Below, in pieces: positions 9,121 through 20,844 of a DNA stretch of 64,000 nucleotides. Every line of letters starts with the position of its first letter. Within the stretch, counting starts at the first letter, position 1. The DNA is from Phallus indusiatus (Eukaryota; Basidiomycota; Agaricomycetes; Phallales; Phallaceae): the NCBI GenBank assembly GCA_027605045.1, contig JAQFWX010000005.1:2001236-2065235 (forward strand). The letters run 5' to 3'. The notes below the pieces were generated by a model. It worked only from the letters and a program-made list of their open reading frames with translations, was not told where the DNA came from and did not search any database. The position numbers were made by a program, and so were the translations under genes.

Positions 9121-9520
9121 TGTCAGGGCACGCTACCGTGTCCCCTCATTTTTCCTTATTTATTATCATCGGTATATATTCCCTTCTATTTTATTTATAT
9201 TTCCCATATATTATTTCCACCCTCCGTTTACTTCTCCTGTCTCTATTCCTCTTTCTCTACTTGCGCGCGTCGCGCGCTCATACCCGGCATGACGCCGTAG
9301 GCATCACGTTGCTTATGTTCGGTTCGGGCGTCTGGCACTTAGCTGTGCCAGGGCCGCACGCCGCGCTATTGTTTTTCATGTATATAGTCACTGTCCCTAG
9401 AGTGAGGGTCCCTAAGCTTGTTCTTTTAGGATCCCCTCCCTCTAGGTGAGTAGTTAGTATTTTCCCAATATATATACCTTAGGATCCCCTCCCTCTAGTG
9501 TGAGCTGAGTAGCCCTAACA
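9121..9520 (+). repeat. Solo LTR, Ty3/gypsy family (subfamily A), no target duplication
   Basis: 400 bp, TGTCAGGG ... CCCTAACA, close to the 3' LTR at 4709-5106. The flanks are AGAAC on the left and AACTC on the right, so the 5-bp duplication seen at the other solo LTRs is missing. This suggests recombination between LTRs of two separate insertions, with loss of the DNA between them. Confidence 0.92.
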
Positions 9521-10045
9521 AACTCTAGCTTGACTTCATCGTCTATACCGTAACTCCAGACCACCAATTAATTCAACAATTTTGGACTAGAAGTCCGAGA
9601 CAGCCCGGACAAATACTGGGAGTGGACTTTAAACGAGATAGATAAGAGAAGATTTGATTATAAAGAGATTAACTGGGGCTAGACTTAAATAGACTTGAAT
9701 ATGACTTGATATTCAGACTGGAGAGCCCCAGACGAAGTCTGGGGGCTTTACATACAAAAAGCTAGACTACTAGAACTAAAGGGGATATAACTAAAAGGAG
9801 ACTAGTTGCACAGCACCAGAAACATATCTGGCACTTCATTTTTAATGCTCCGGACAGAATGTCCCCATAAGGAAATGTCCAAGACCGGACCTCGGACCTA
9901 CCGGACATGGACAGGATAACGGACTACGCACTGTTTGACAAGTACTGACTCTCGGACTTGGCGGATATACTAAATATGGACGGGGTTTGGGTGTCGGACC
10001 TTGGAGAGGTCCGGATTAGGATCAGGTGGCACGAGGGTTGTGACA
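9521..10045 (+). repeat. Truncated LTR of a second retroelement family
   Basis: The last 88 bp (9958-10045) match 5107-5194 and end in TGACA, as an LTR would. Upstream the sequence is rich in CCGGAC/GTCCGG words and holds a hairpin around 9723-9746 (AGCCCC ... GGGGCT). The expected TG-type left end is absent, so it was probably cut off at the junction with the LTR at 9121-9520. Confidence 0.45.
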
Positions 10046-10813
10046 CATAAGCGTGATAAGATAAAGGAGATAAACGGTAAATGATCGGATAAGGGTTACG
10101 TAACATTACCAGAAGTGATGTCATGAATCGGATCATGACACAAAGTCATTGAATCGGATCCCTGGTATAAGCCGGACTCGGAGCAAATACTCGAGAGAGA
10201 AGAAAAAATATCTTCACAAGCTGCCAAATTATAAGAAAGAAAGCTTGGCATGATAGTATAGGTAAACAGAGAGGTATTAAAAAAATGCACTTGTTCCTTT
10301 GAATTATCCACAGGATTATTTTCCCATCTAACTACATAGAGCTATAAGGTGTTGTAACTTCTCCGTCCACAACGGGACATTGTCGGAAAAACTAAATACT
10401 GTGGAATGATTCATGTTGTCGTCCAATCGTGGTGAAATCCAAAAATCCCTAAGGCACATCTTTGCCGTTACCCAATAATTCTCTCACGGTTTAAAAACAG
10501 GGCCCAAAAACTATTCTTGTATTGGATGACGACAATCTACGGATAGATATGTATGTCAGTTTAAGCGCCTTTCCAGTACAACAAAAGGAGAGAATTGTAT
10601 TGTGCCGTAATGCAACAGGTTAATTTTCATTTAGGTTTGATAACGTGCCAACTTCACTACAATATCTACTCTGTTCCATGAAAACATCATGACTAAAAAT
10701 ACAAAAACAATGACAACATAAATCAAGACAAGTGTTTCCAACCATATGGTACAATCCATATCAAGATATTGAGGATGATTTTATTATGTTCCGATCCTTG
10801 AAATGTCGTTATT
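10046..10813. other. Intergenic, nothing recognised
   Basis: AT-rich sequence without a supported gene or repeat. It is the downstream side of the minus-strand gene that ends at 10814. Confidence 0.5.
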
Positions 10814-11571
10814 TCACCTTCTCCTAGTATCCCTGTCACTAGCGTATCCAAGCTTTACATTCCACTCGGAAGGATCTACAGGGTCGCCCAGGCTTTGGAT
10901 ACCCGAAAAGATCGTCTTCTCAGTAAGGGAATCGATCCTTCTGACAGCGAGCACCTCATTGGGCATCGCATAACGAGCGGGCATCCTTGCAAGCCGCACG
11001 CACCTCAATCGGTGAGCATTCGTCTTTGCATTCCGACTCAGCGCATCCCATTCGTCATGGGACAAAGGTTCCTGCAATGAGCCATGTATAGCACCGAAGA
11101 TCATTCTTACGCTGATAAATTGGTTGGATGGAGCTGAGATATTGATAGTCCATGGGAAATCGTCTGACACGAGTGTCATTTGCTGAAGTTCGGGTGTTGT
11201 AGCTGGTTCGTCGAGAATGGAAGGGTGAATAAATTCCGGGCGATGAGAGTGCGGGTTGTTTCTCGCCAACTCGGGGTCATCTGTGACTGACCAATGCGCC
11301 ACCTTATTTCGAGCACTAGTGAGGAGAGGATGGAGAGATACTGGCACAGGACGTGGTGACACTGAGCCTTGAGTTTTTTGTTTTTGTTTCGTCAGCTATG
11401 GCAGACTATAAGGAGAAACGCGACATGAGACTTACGACGTGGAACCCTTGGAGAGAGTGGAACTGGTCCTGGTCCTGGCGGATATGGAACAATGTTGATT
11501 GGGTAGTAGTAGTTTGGAGGGTAGTGTCCGCCGGAATACACATAACCACCCGTATATCTAGGATGAGCCAT
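10814..11571 (-). CDS. DUF6699-type protein, two exons
   Basis: Exon 1 runs 11571-11436 (ATG, Tyr/Pro-rich), the intron is 11435-11368 (GTAAGT ... CTCAAG), and exon 2 runs 11367-10814, giving about 228 aa. The pattern is that of the basidiomycete family DUF6699: SLHPLL, then a W-x-I strand (DDFPWTINI), VRMIFGAIHGSL, a DEW motif, a basic R-rich stretch, VRRIDSL and a closing W-x-V-x-L strand. The function of the family is unknown; the fold is probably a compact alpha/beta domain preceded by a disordered Pro/Tyr tail. Two related genes lie at 29853-30833 and 40832-41709. The family call is from memory of the pattern, not a search. Confidence 0.8.
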
Positions 11572-12714
11572 TTATGTTTTCTTCTTCGTGAAAGGATTTT
11601 AGAACAGGAAAGCGAATAGATAAGGCAGATGGTAAGATCGCAAGTAGATTTCGTGACTTTGTCGTACCACTTCAACAAAGAAAGAGGTGGGGCGTTGAGC
11701 AAGAAACCCCTACAACAAAACTGGTTACCTATGAGACAAATAGCCATCAAAGATGGATTGTTTGACAGCGACTTATGAAGAAAAAAATATTCGGAATGTC
11801 GTTAACCCGTCCTGCTGACGTCGACACCGAATAGAGCACACCGGGGACAGGACCACAAGGCGACGGGGTATAAAAACAAAGACAAACAGCTATAAGGTCT
11901 GAAGATCCTCCGTTATATGTGAGTCCGTGCTTCCAGGTGCTTCCAGGAGAAGGAAGGGTGAGAAAAAAATCCCCGAGTCTCTATCAGCGTCGGAAGCGAA
12001 GGACTGCATCGCCTGTCGATGTTTTCGGCGTCTAAATGTGCCGAACCTTTTTCTGGGACCAATCAACAGCACTCTTAAGGACCACACCCAACACGTGTAG
12101 TCTTGTAGAAGAAAATACTTGTTGATCTCTCTGGATTCTACTCGCAGATATGTAATATGGCCGGCGAAGAAATCACCGGTTTACTTTGGTGAGGATACCG
12201 CGAGTGAGTTGACCACGAGTGATTTTAGGTAATGTTGATGAATGGTTGAAATCACATTCAATTGGGACTTGAAAGAACCTCTTGCGGTCATGAAACACGC
12301 GCCGCAACTCTCCAGACTTGCATCTCGTATAAAAATAATCTGGTTTCTCTACAGCATCAGGTCAATTCACAAGATCCACCCGTGTTCACGTGGTTTCGTT
12401 TAAGTACTACAAACATTTTCAGCGCGGTCCATTATACCCACTAAATAAGAGCGGGCTGAGCTGAGTTCCTTCGTCGTGTCAGTAATTGACAAGATGATAC
12501 CAGATCAGCCGATTCATCCGCCACATCTTTTCATAAGCATCACCTGACTTTTGATACAAACTCTGCGCCCTAAATTAGTATACATATGTCAGAGTTGGGA
12601 GGGAGTTCTGCGAGGAATGCCGGGAAAACGAACAGAATAGTCAAATTCGGCGCTACGCTGGGGCTTTGTTTCAATATTTAATATCGCACGCCTACATTCT
12701 TTGTTTATGCATCA
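11572..12714. other. Intergenic, nothing recognised
   Basis: Upstream region of the minus-strand DUF6699 gene and downstream region of the RAD51-like gene. Short frames only, none with a convincing start, length or composition. Confidence 0.5.
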
Positions 12715-13741
12715 TCAATGACGAACGCTAAAAAGAACATACCCTGATGTTCGGTTTGTTCTAGAAAGAACCAACAATCCGATGGCCTTGCACGATAAGT
12801 CTATAAAATGTATTAGATCAGACGTAAAAACGACACGAGAATATATACCGATTTGAGGGATCAAAACACCGGTGTTGTCATGATTATAAGTTCCTTTTGA
12901 ACCATCAGGCCTGGCAAATTGCGTTGACATGTTGGACGTAATAATAACCTGGGTTGTATGTGAACGATGGATCATCAAAAACTCAAAAAAAAATGACGAA
13001 CCACGAGATTAAATTCTTTGCAGAGTTTTACAATTAGCTTTCGAATGGTATTAATATATGATTTCCGTTTTGAATATTGTTGTTCAAGTTGCAGAGGGGA
13101 TGAAAGTGAAGACAAAATTAGAAGAGTCATCTGGACGATTGATGAGATCTTTTGTTTATACTGTTATGATAACCTACCTCTGGATGAATACGAATAAAGT
13201 CCGACAGCCCTTTTAACTTCATTATAATATCATCAGGCGTAAAACATTTTTGATAGTACACAATCTTTGATCTGTTGTCTTTATGCCGGGTAAAGATTAA
13301 CGATCCTTCGCTATGGATGGACACATACCATGATTTAAAGCGGATGAAATTGCAGCGGGTATTAATTTATTTTGCATGTCTGGAAAGAACCCCATTAAGT
13401 CCAAGACAACCAAGCAACAGACAACGCGAAATCTCACCGATTACCATAGTTTCTTTACCGGTCTGAGCAACACTTTTTATAATCCCAAGCAACAACTGTT
13501 CAACATACAGTCCAGGAGGCGATGAAATCTGCAGACCATATCCAGGTCTCAAATCGGCCCCAATAAGCGCGTCGATAGGATCCGAGAGAGTTTTGAACGG
13601 GTTTGACGACGACTGGGCTGCTCTGAGAGTGTGTAAAAGAGATGAAGCACTAATTGAGGATGGTTTGTGTGCTTTGTTGGGTTGGGGTAGAGCAGGAATT
13701 TGGGGATGTTGGTCGTCAGAATTAGCTTGGCATGATGGCAT
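12715..13741 (-). CDS. RAD51-paralogue-like protein with degenerate ATP sites
   Basis: Exons read from the sequence: 13741-13438, 13379-13178, 13130-13002, 12948-12849 and 12800-12715, all with GT-AG introns of 47-58 bp. The layout follows RAD51/RAD51C-type RecA-fold recombination proteins: IDALIGADLRPGYGL, then SSPPGLYVEQL where Walker A is expected, then VIDMQNKLIP, IVYYQKCFTPDDI, LLILSSLSSPLQ where Walker B is expected, and VIITSNMSTQF where the TNQ-type loop 2 lies. The Walker A Lys-Thr and the Walker B Asp are both replaced, so ATP hydrolysis is doubtful. Within exon 2, near 13325, one base must be added to keep the frame, so this is either a pseudogene or an assembly indel. The 5' end of the gene is also duplicated at about 18090-18132. 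Confidence 0.55.
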
Positions 13742-15149
13742 CGACAAAACGTTGTGGTTGAAGGGACGTGACAGCGTGACATAACGCGACACGTTGCCCA
13801 ACTTCGACATCCACAACCACGCTACGCACATTCAAAAAACATCTTTTGACGTGTCCTGTCGACACAAAGATAGGAGAAAGAGCTGTTCAAGACAAAACAT
13901 AGTACATTTTGTCCGAAGTTTATGGACGTTAAATGGCACACTGGGACTTTACTGATACGTCACTCCGCAGCACCGCAGAAAACTTCTCAATACGCGATAT
14001 TTTTTTAAACTATTCTGGAATCCGGTGGGCAACCGATTACCGTAGGAGACATGCCAATACCTTGTCTTCTATTGTCATTAGACTGATAGTTGTCTAATCC
14101 TGGGAAGAAAGCCAGATCCGCTCACGTCAAAACACTTCAATCTAAATCTATCATTGGCATACAAATGTCTTCTACTGTTACAGAGATATATGTCTACGAA
14201 TTTCCAATGCACGCGGAAGCGTTGTCTCTTGATGGAACAAGGTGCCTCTTCTACTGACTATTTTTTTCGGAGTATAAAAGAGTATAAACAGCACAACACA
14301 GCACGACCGGGGTCATCGGACAAGTGAATATACCGAGCAAGTGAAATATATATCTGAGATGACTTAAAGAAGGGCCAATTACAGTGGTCAGACAGTGGGA
14401 AGTCGGTCTGTTTGAAATTGACAGTCGCTGTAAGGTTTCTTCGTGAATAATCGCCCTTTATTTATCTCCGTGACAGACTGACAGTTCCGAACAAGACTCG
14501 GAGTTTCGTCAAACCCCAAATAAAAGAATCGAATTAACGTCGAAGTTAATTATGATATATGCTAATAGCCTTGCAACAGCGTGATTGGGTGCAGCATTTT
14601 TATGGTATCCTGTTGAGTTCCATTTCAGCTCTTGTGTCATCTCGATCTCTCAAAATAGTCAGTCTATAACCTTAAACTTTAAAATCTTTACCCGTGAAAT
14701 TTGATGCGGGTCATACACATTTAGCTTGAATATTTCTTATTATCCTTGGGTGGACTAGGCTTGTCCGTAGGTGTTGCTTATGTTCACGGGAGCACAACAC
14801 AGTTCAAACTTCGATTTGAAAACAGGAACAAAACCGTTAACGCGAAGATTTGTATAATTTAATCCAAACAGCTCAGTTCAAGTGTTGGGATACTTTGACC
14901 GGTGTAAAACGTTATTGTTTCTAAAGATGTATCGTGGTTCCATGGATCAACATTTGGCGAATGCACGAATCCATCTGTCAAACAAACAGCTATTAATGCT
15001 CGCGTTTCAAGAATTCATATGGAACGTTTGTGCAGGTATGTGAAAGTTATAACCCTCGGTGCTCATGGCATGTGAACGAAATATCTAAACAAAGTTATTG
15101 CAAAGTTTGTAAGATTCTGTTATACCCCGGGGATTTCAGACTGATCATT

Positions 15150-15480
15150 GTGTCAGGTTATAATTTGCCAACAGGCCTCTCCAATTCCTGTCGTTCTGAA
15201 TTTCCCTTGGTACCGTCGACAGCAAAAAAATGCTTCTCACAATTGTGTAGGAAGTTCGGCAACTGCTAAACAGACATGACCGAGTCCGCTGAGAAGCTCT
15301 CGTGCCCATAATGATTCTCTTTCATGCATAATATTTCTTCCTGGCAGATCCGCACAGTGGGGATATAATTACAGTCACAAAGTGAAAAGCAAACATGCAT
15401 GGATAGGGAATTTTGTCCTGTTTGTAGCATTTAATGCGGATGAATGTAAGTTCCTTTTCAATTGCCCATTCAATTGCTTG
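15150..15480 (+). pseudogene. Degenerate relative of genes A-C (copy 1)
   Basis: It aligns with the degenerate copy at 19855 and, more loosely, with exons 1-3 of genes A and B: a SGYNLP-type start, an ExPxT-type strand, a splice-like TGTAG followed by GAAGTTCGGCAA (Trp of the conserved EVW changed to Arg), and later GGGAATTTTGTCCTG. The start ATG has become GTG and in-frame stops follow. No product is expected. Confidence 0.45.
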
Positions 15481-16566
15481 ATATATTCTCATGGATCGAC
15501 AGCACCCCAGTATGCCCCAAATGCGTATTCGGCTGTTGACATGCAGCTTCAATATTTGCATTTTCTCGTGCCTGGCCCGCTATTTATTTCGTCGTGACGA
15601 ATACACGTACTGAATCTCACGTTTAGATTTCGAAGACCTAAAGTGAAATAGTTATTCCGTCGACGCCTATACTTGTTTCGGAAGTGAGTTTCCTTGATGT
15701 AACATGACAATTCAAATTATTTCATGTGGTTTCTGTTCCTACCGTTCCTGCCAGTATTCTGCGAACGTGCATGCAATCCCAGGTGAAGTTGCACCTGGAC
15801 CAGTTCCTGTACCGTAGGCGATGATCCCTACGTCGTCGCTCACACATTAATATACAGAAGAAGGTTCATAGGACCCACCTTTGTTCAATGAATCATTGAT
15901 CTTTCAAACGAACGGTTCACCCTAACGCACCAGGTTACCGGTACCTAGCGTACCCAATACCCGAGTCATACGTTATGACAAACTGAACATCTTTGACGTG
16001 TATATTACTTACAGTCTGGTGTTCTACTTTCTCAAGTGCCATTTCAATCGCTCGAAATTAACAGACCCCGACACGCCACAAATGACAGAGTTCATTGAGT
16101 AATAATAGGTTTAATTCAGTCAACTTGAAAGTGTATTCAGTCTTTGGCAGACCTGAGTGCCAGTACGATGCCCGATGCAAGCTTCTTTTTTCCCGTGCCT
16201 GGACCTTTTCCGCGACATTGAGTGTTCAAACTTAGGTGCTTGATTACATGTTCAAATTTCAAGGTTTTATTGTATTGAATTTCTCTTCCATCAACGCCTT
16301 TATTCCAGGTCCTCAAAATTTGGCAATTTGAATAATAATTCGCGTGTTTCTATGTTCTTTCCATTCGCTGTAGCACTCGTTTTGCAATGCACCTGGACCA
16401 GTAGGACTCCGTTTGGAAGCTTGGTAGTTTACTTCGCCGCTTGACATCCAGTGTAAGTAGGCTCCACCTTCATTCAACGGCTAAATGTTCTGTCTAAGAA
16501 CCATTCATGAAAAAACCACGGTCAGACTATTGTAATAACGCTCGGCTTTTCAGAATTATCCTGAGG

Positions 16567-16598
16567 CACGTGAAAGCCTCAGGACCTCAGCATATAAA
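16567..16598 (+). promoter_or_regulatory. Promoter of gene A: CACGTG box and TATA box
   Basis: CACGTG at 16567-16572 and TATAAA at 16593-16598, 20 bases apart, with the ATG 81 bp downstream of the TATA box. Gene B has the same two elements at the same spacing. Here CACGTG lies in a hairpin (CCTGAGGC ... GCCTCAGG, 16560-16583). Confidence 0.65.
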
Positions 16599-16678
16599 CG
16601 CGCTCAATTTACGAACCAACAAGGCTCCTTAACAAATTCATCTACCAAGTACACTTTGTTAACCAAGCACACTCTGTT

Positions 16679-17374
16679 ATGTCTATATTCGAAGCTGGTT
16701 ATTATACCTTTCGCCCCGACAATGTCACTCCGGAAGAAAACATTTCTACCGGTCCCCCCGATTGCACATGCCCTCAGCGGCGCGCTTTTCAACGCCCTTC
16801 CGAAATTCTCGTTACGGTTGACAAAAACCCTGTAAGGCTTGTTTATCAAGTTGATGATTTTTCGTACAATGAGCTCATTCATCGCAGGAAGTTTGGGAGG
16901 TTACGGGCGAGAAGGACAGGTTCAAAATATTCAGCAAACCCACTTCCACTGGCAGTAGATACGCATGGGTTGCTAGGGTCTGTTCAACCTTATTATTATT
17001 TCTTAATATTATCTGATATTTTTACAGGGTGAAATCTTGTTTGCTACATTAAACGAAGAGCCTGGTATCTTCAAGATTGATAGTGCCGGTTCGGGTCTTT
17101 GGCAGTAAGTTTCCTATGACTGAAGAATGAAGGGGTGCTGAACCAACATTCATGTAGTATCGGAGTGGTTAACGATGATGAAATCCTAACTTATGACAAG
17201 GATAAAGCTAAGGTAAGGCTTATTTTACGTGGAGCATTGCATTTCATCGTATTAATTGCTCTTTCAATTTAGCTGACGCTCAAACATGCTGTCGGCTCTC
17301 CTGGTCAATCATTCATCGCCACACTCAAGCCCAAATCTTCAAATGATGGGTTAAAGAAAAAGAAAGTTTTCTGA
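16679..17374 (+). CDS. Small tandem-family protein A, possible beta-trefoil fold
   Basis: Five exons: 16679-16831, 16888-16977, 17028-17104, 17158-17212 and 17273-17374, with short GT-AG introns, giving 158 aa. Landmarks are GYYTFRP near the N-terminus, VTVDKN at the end of exon 1, EVWEVTG at the start of exon 2, FKIDSAGSGLWHI in exon 3-4 and a Lys-rich tail. There is no signal peptide, so the product should be cytosolic. The spaced strands each ending in a W-x-V/I turn recall beta-trefoil proteins such as mushroom protease inhibitors (mycocypins, I66), but this is inference only. Genes B and C share all four intron positions and phases. Confidence 0.75.
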
Positions 17375-18089
17375 AGCCCTGACTATCAGCAAGTGCAAAC
17401 CACATATTGAAGTTTCTTATTTCTTGTTAAACCCCGTCATCTCAAACCCTGTATTGAAGTTTCTTGTTCCGTGTTTTCTTGATATTCCGTTATTTCGAAG
17501 GCGGATTGGTATGCATGTATCGTACTAATCTAAACTCAGAAATATGAAAGTTAGTTTTGATTGTACATGTTCCTTATGAAAAATCTGACACTGCGTCCAC
17601 TTTATGAGTCAATATTCTGCCAACATAAAGTAGCAACAAGTAAATGATCCGAATACTAGTAGGAACTTCAATAATATGAAACTTATCACTAGATATCCGA
17701 TTCAAGGAAAAGATGCCACGCTATACGGTTTTAATCATGTTTTTCTTTGCTCGTAAGTGATTTGTCCACTTCCCTTTTACCTGAAACTTGAGGCAGTCAC
17801 AAATTCGCTGTTATTCACATTTCTTGGAAGTAATTAAAGTGAAGATAATCAACGAGAGACTGACCGTCACTGACGCTACTCGCACTTCGTGTTCAAGTTG
17901 TAGCTAGTAGAACATTTATTTCACACAGTGGGTCAAGTAAACCCTTTTCAGATTCCACTTTTGGTCAATCAACAATTTTCTAAACCGGTTTTCATATTGT
18001 CCTAGACTTCGCGTATGCGACGGCACACATACGCAACCTTTCTCTGATTCCCCATGCATATCGTGTCCTATTACAGCAAGGAGCACGAA

Positions 18090-18132
18090 TTTTGGAATGT
18101 TGGTCGTTAGAATTAACTTGGCATGATGGCAT
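18090..18132 (-). pseudogene. 5' fragment of the RAD51-like gene
   Basis: The start codon on the minus strand is at 18132. The first ~14 codons match the gene that starts at 13741 (MPSCQ-N-DDQH pattern), after which homology switches to zinc-finger upstream sequence at the duplication junction. It is too short to function. Confidence 0.65.
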
Positions 18133-18167
18133 CGACGAAACGTTGTGGTTGAAAGGAGGTGACAGCG

Positions 18168-18451
18168 TGTAAAAGTCCGAAAGACTTTTACACAAGAACT
18201 TCAAGAACAAAGGATATCACACAAAGATGAGTGCAGATGGTCTTCGTTAAAGAAGCTAAAGAAAAATATATCTACATCTCGACTTTATATACTAAAATAA
18301 AAGCTTATCTAATTATTAGATAACTAAGAGAAATAAGCAAACGTTCGGAAACGATTTGTAAGTAAGGGAAAATAAAAGATAAGATTAGAAAATAGTCCGA
18401 AGTCCCCGACTCGGACGTCTCGGACAGATCGAGAGAGTCCAGACTCTTACA
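18168..18451 (+). repeat. Solo LTR of a second family, with hairpin ends
   Basis: 284 bp, starting TGTAAAAGTC and ending GACTCTTACA, flanked by a perfect 5-bp duplication CAGCG (18163-18167 and 18452-18456). The paralogous sequence near 13770 (GACAGCGTGACATAACG) preserves the uninterrupted site, which proves the insertion and fixes its ends. The first 25 bp form a hairpin (TGTAAAAGTC, loop, GACTTTTACA). It inserted after the block duplication, or at least into only one copy. Confidence 0.92.
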
Positions 18452-19854
18452 CAGCGTGACATAACGCGACACCGTTGCTCACTAGCGCTCAACTTCGACA
18501 TCTGCAATCACGCTACGTATATGAAAAACATCTTTTGACGTGTCTTCACAGAAACGATAGGCGAAATAGGTGTCCATGACAGATCATAGTACAATTCGTG
18601 CAAAGTTTATGGACGTTGGATCGCACACTGGGGCTTTGATGAGACGCCACTGTGCAACACCGCAAAAAACTTCTCAAGTGCGCGACGTTTTTGGAATCCG
18701 ATGGGCATCTTGATTACTGCAGGTGTCATACCAGTACCGTGGTCTCTATTGTCATTAGACTGTTATTTGTCTAATCCTGGGAAGACAGCCAGAACTGCTC
18801 ACGTCAAAACATTTCAATCCAGATCTATCATTGACATAGGCATGTCTTCTATCATTATAGAAATTTGGTCTATGGATTCTCATTGCACACGAAGGCATTG
18901 TCTCTTGATGGAATTTGATGCCTCTTCTACTGACTATCTTTTCCGGAGTATAAAAGAGTATAAACAATACAGCACAGCACGACCAGGGTCATCGGAAACA
19001 TGAATTTCCCAAGCAAGAGAAGTATATATGTATCTGGGACGACTCAAATAAGGGGACAGTCACAGCGGTCGGACAGTGGGAAGTCGGCCGGATTGAAATT
19101 GACAGCCACTGTAAGGTTTCTTCGCGTACCATAATAATCCCTATTATATTACATCCATGACAGCTCCGAACAGGTTTCGTCCAACCCCAAATAGAAGAAT
19201 CGAATTGGCGTCGAATTTTGTTTATGATTATGTTAACATCTTTGCGACAGTGGCATTGGAAGTAGCATTCTTTAGGTATCCTGCTGGGTTTCATTTCCGC
19301 TATTGTGTTATTTCGATCTCTCAAAGTGGTTCATCGTCAGTCAGCCTTAGCCTTTTACCCGTGAAGCTCGTGAAGTTTGAGGCGGGCCAAACACATTTGG
19401 CCCCAACTTGTTTATTTTCTTTTCCAGAAATGTCAGGCGTTTCTTACGTTCAACGAAAGCACAACACAGTTCAAACTTCGGTTTGAAAAAAGGAGCAAAA
19501 GGTTGGTGATAGTTTGATCCACAATCAGTTCGAGAGTTGGAATGCTTTGCCTGATGCAAAACATTATTATTTTTATAGATGCACTGTATAGGACTCGTTC
19601 CAAGACCAACATTTGGCGAAAAGGCGAATCTCTCTATCAACCAAGCAAACAGAAGAGTCGAGCTTCATTCTATTAACCCGTGTTCTCAGAATTCATATCG
19701 GCGGCGGATACTTGTTCAGGCACGGGGAAGTTATAATTGTCGCATCCTCATCATATAAGCGCAGTGCTCATGGTTTGTGAAAGAAATATCCCAAAAAATT
19801 CATTACAAAATTTATTAAAATTCTGTTATTTCGGGAGATTATAAGCTGCTTATC

Positions 19855-20290
19855 ATGTCAGGTTATAACTTGCCTGTAGACCTCTCCGGTTCTAGCCCTT
19901 CTGAATTTCCCATTACGGTCGACACAAAAGAAGTAAAGTTTCATTGTCAATTTGACCTTTCTTCTCGTGACTGTGTAGGAAGTCTGGCAACTTCTGAACG
20001 GTAATGACCGGGTCGGCGCTGAGAAGTGTTCTCGTGGACCCTCTTTCATGCATAATATTTCTTCCTGACAGATCCGCACAGTTGAAATAGATTTCAATAC
20101 AATATTACAGTCACAAAGTAAAGAAAATGACGTTGAAGCATGGACGGGGAATTTTGTTCTGGTTGTAGTACTTAATGTGGATGGAGTTTTTGCAGGATGG
20201 TCTTTACCTTCTCAATTGCCCGTTCAATTGCTTGATATATTCTCATGGATTGACAGCACCCCAATATGCCCTAAATGATAAAGTTGAGTT
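19855..20290 (+). pseudogene. Degenerate relative of genes A-C (copy 2)
   Basis: It begins ATG TCA GGT TAT AAC, has a strand ending ITVDTKE before a GTAAAG donor-like site, then TGTAG followed by GAAGTCTGGCAACTT (EVWQL, the conserved exon-2 start). Later, GGGAATTTTGTTCTGG resembles exon 3. It is better preserved than the copy at 15150, since the ATG and the EVW are intact. I could not splice it into a full-length product, so decay is likely, though a diverged live gene is not excluded. Confidence 0.45.
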
Positions 20291-20812
20291 TAATAAGCAA
20301 AACTGTATTCAGCTATTGACATGCAACTTCAATGTGATGCAGATGCAACCCCCATTTTCTTGTGCCCGGTCCGTGCTGTATATTTCGTTATGACGTCAAG
20401 TGTTCGAATTCACGTACTGAATTTTAGATTTCGAAGACCTCTATCCCGTCCACGCCTATGCCTGTCTCAGAAGTAAGGTTCCCTTGATTTAATATGACGA
20501 TTTAAATTATTTCACGTGATTTCTGTTCCTACCATTCCTGTTCTGCAAAGGCGCATGTAAACTCGAGCGAAGCCGCACCCAAACCAGTTCCTATATTGTA
20601 AGCGACGATGCCTACTTCCGATCGCCGCTCAGGCTCTCATATTTACATGACAAGGCACATAACCTGAGGTCCCACCTTTATTCAACGAATCAATGATATG
20701 TCAAACAAACGATCATATGGCATACAAATTGAAAAAGAAAATCAAGGTCAGACATTATTGTATGTAATAATCCTCGCCTTTCAAGAATTATGCAGCCTTG
20801 GGCACGTGAAAG

Positions 20813-20844
20813 TTATAACTTGAGTCCTTTCTCTAACATATAAA
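20813..20844 (+). promoter_or_regulatory. Promoter of gene B: CACGTG box and TATA box
   Basis: CACGTG at 20813-20818 and TATAAA at 20839-20844, with the same 20-base spacing as gene A. The ATG lies 69 bp past the TATA box. Confidence 0.65.

Larger units (their letters stand above)
13690..18090. repeat. Amplified block, copy 1
   Basis: Sequence from about 13690 (5' end of the RAD51-like gene) onward reappears from about 18095, with the same order of elements: degenerate paralogue then intact gene. Corresponding points are about 4.4 kb apart once the LTR at 18168-18451 is discounted. The right end of this copy (about 17690-18080) matches 25675-26400, the flank of the zinc-finger gene. The block therefore ends with the zinc-finger upstream sequence and restarts with the RAD51-like 5' end. 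Confidence 0.8.
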
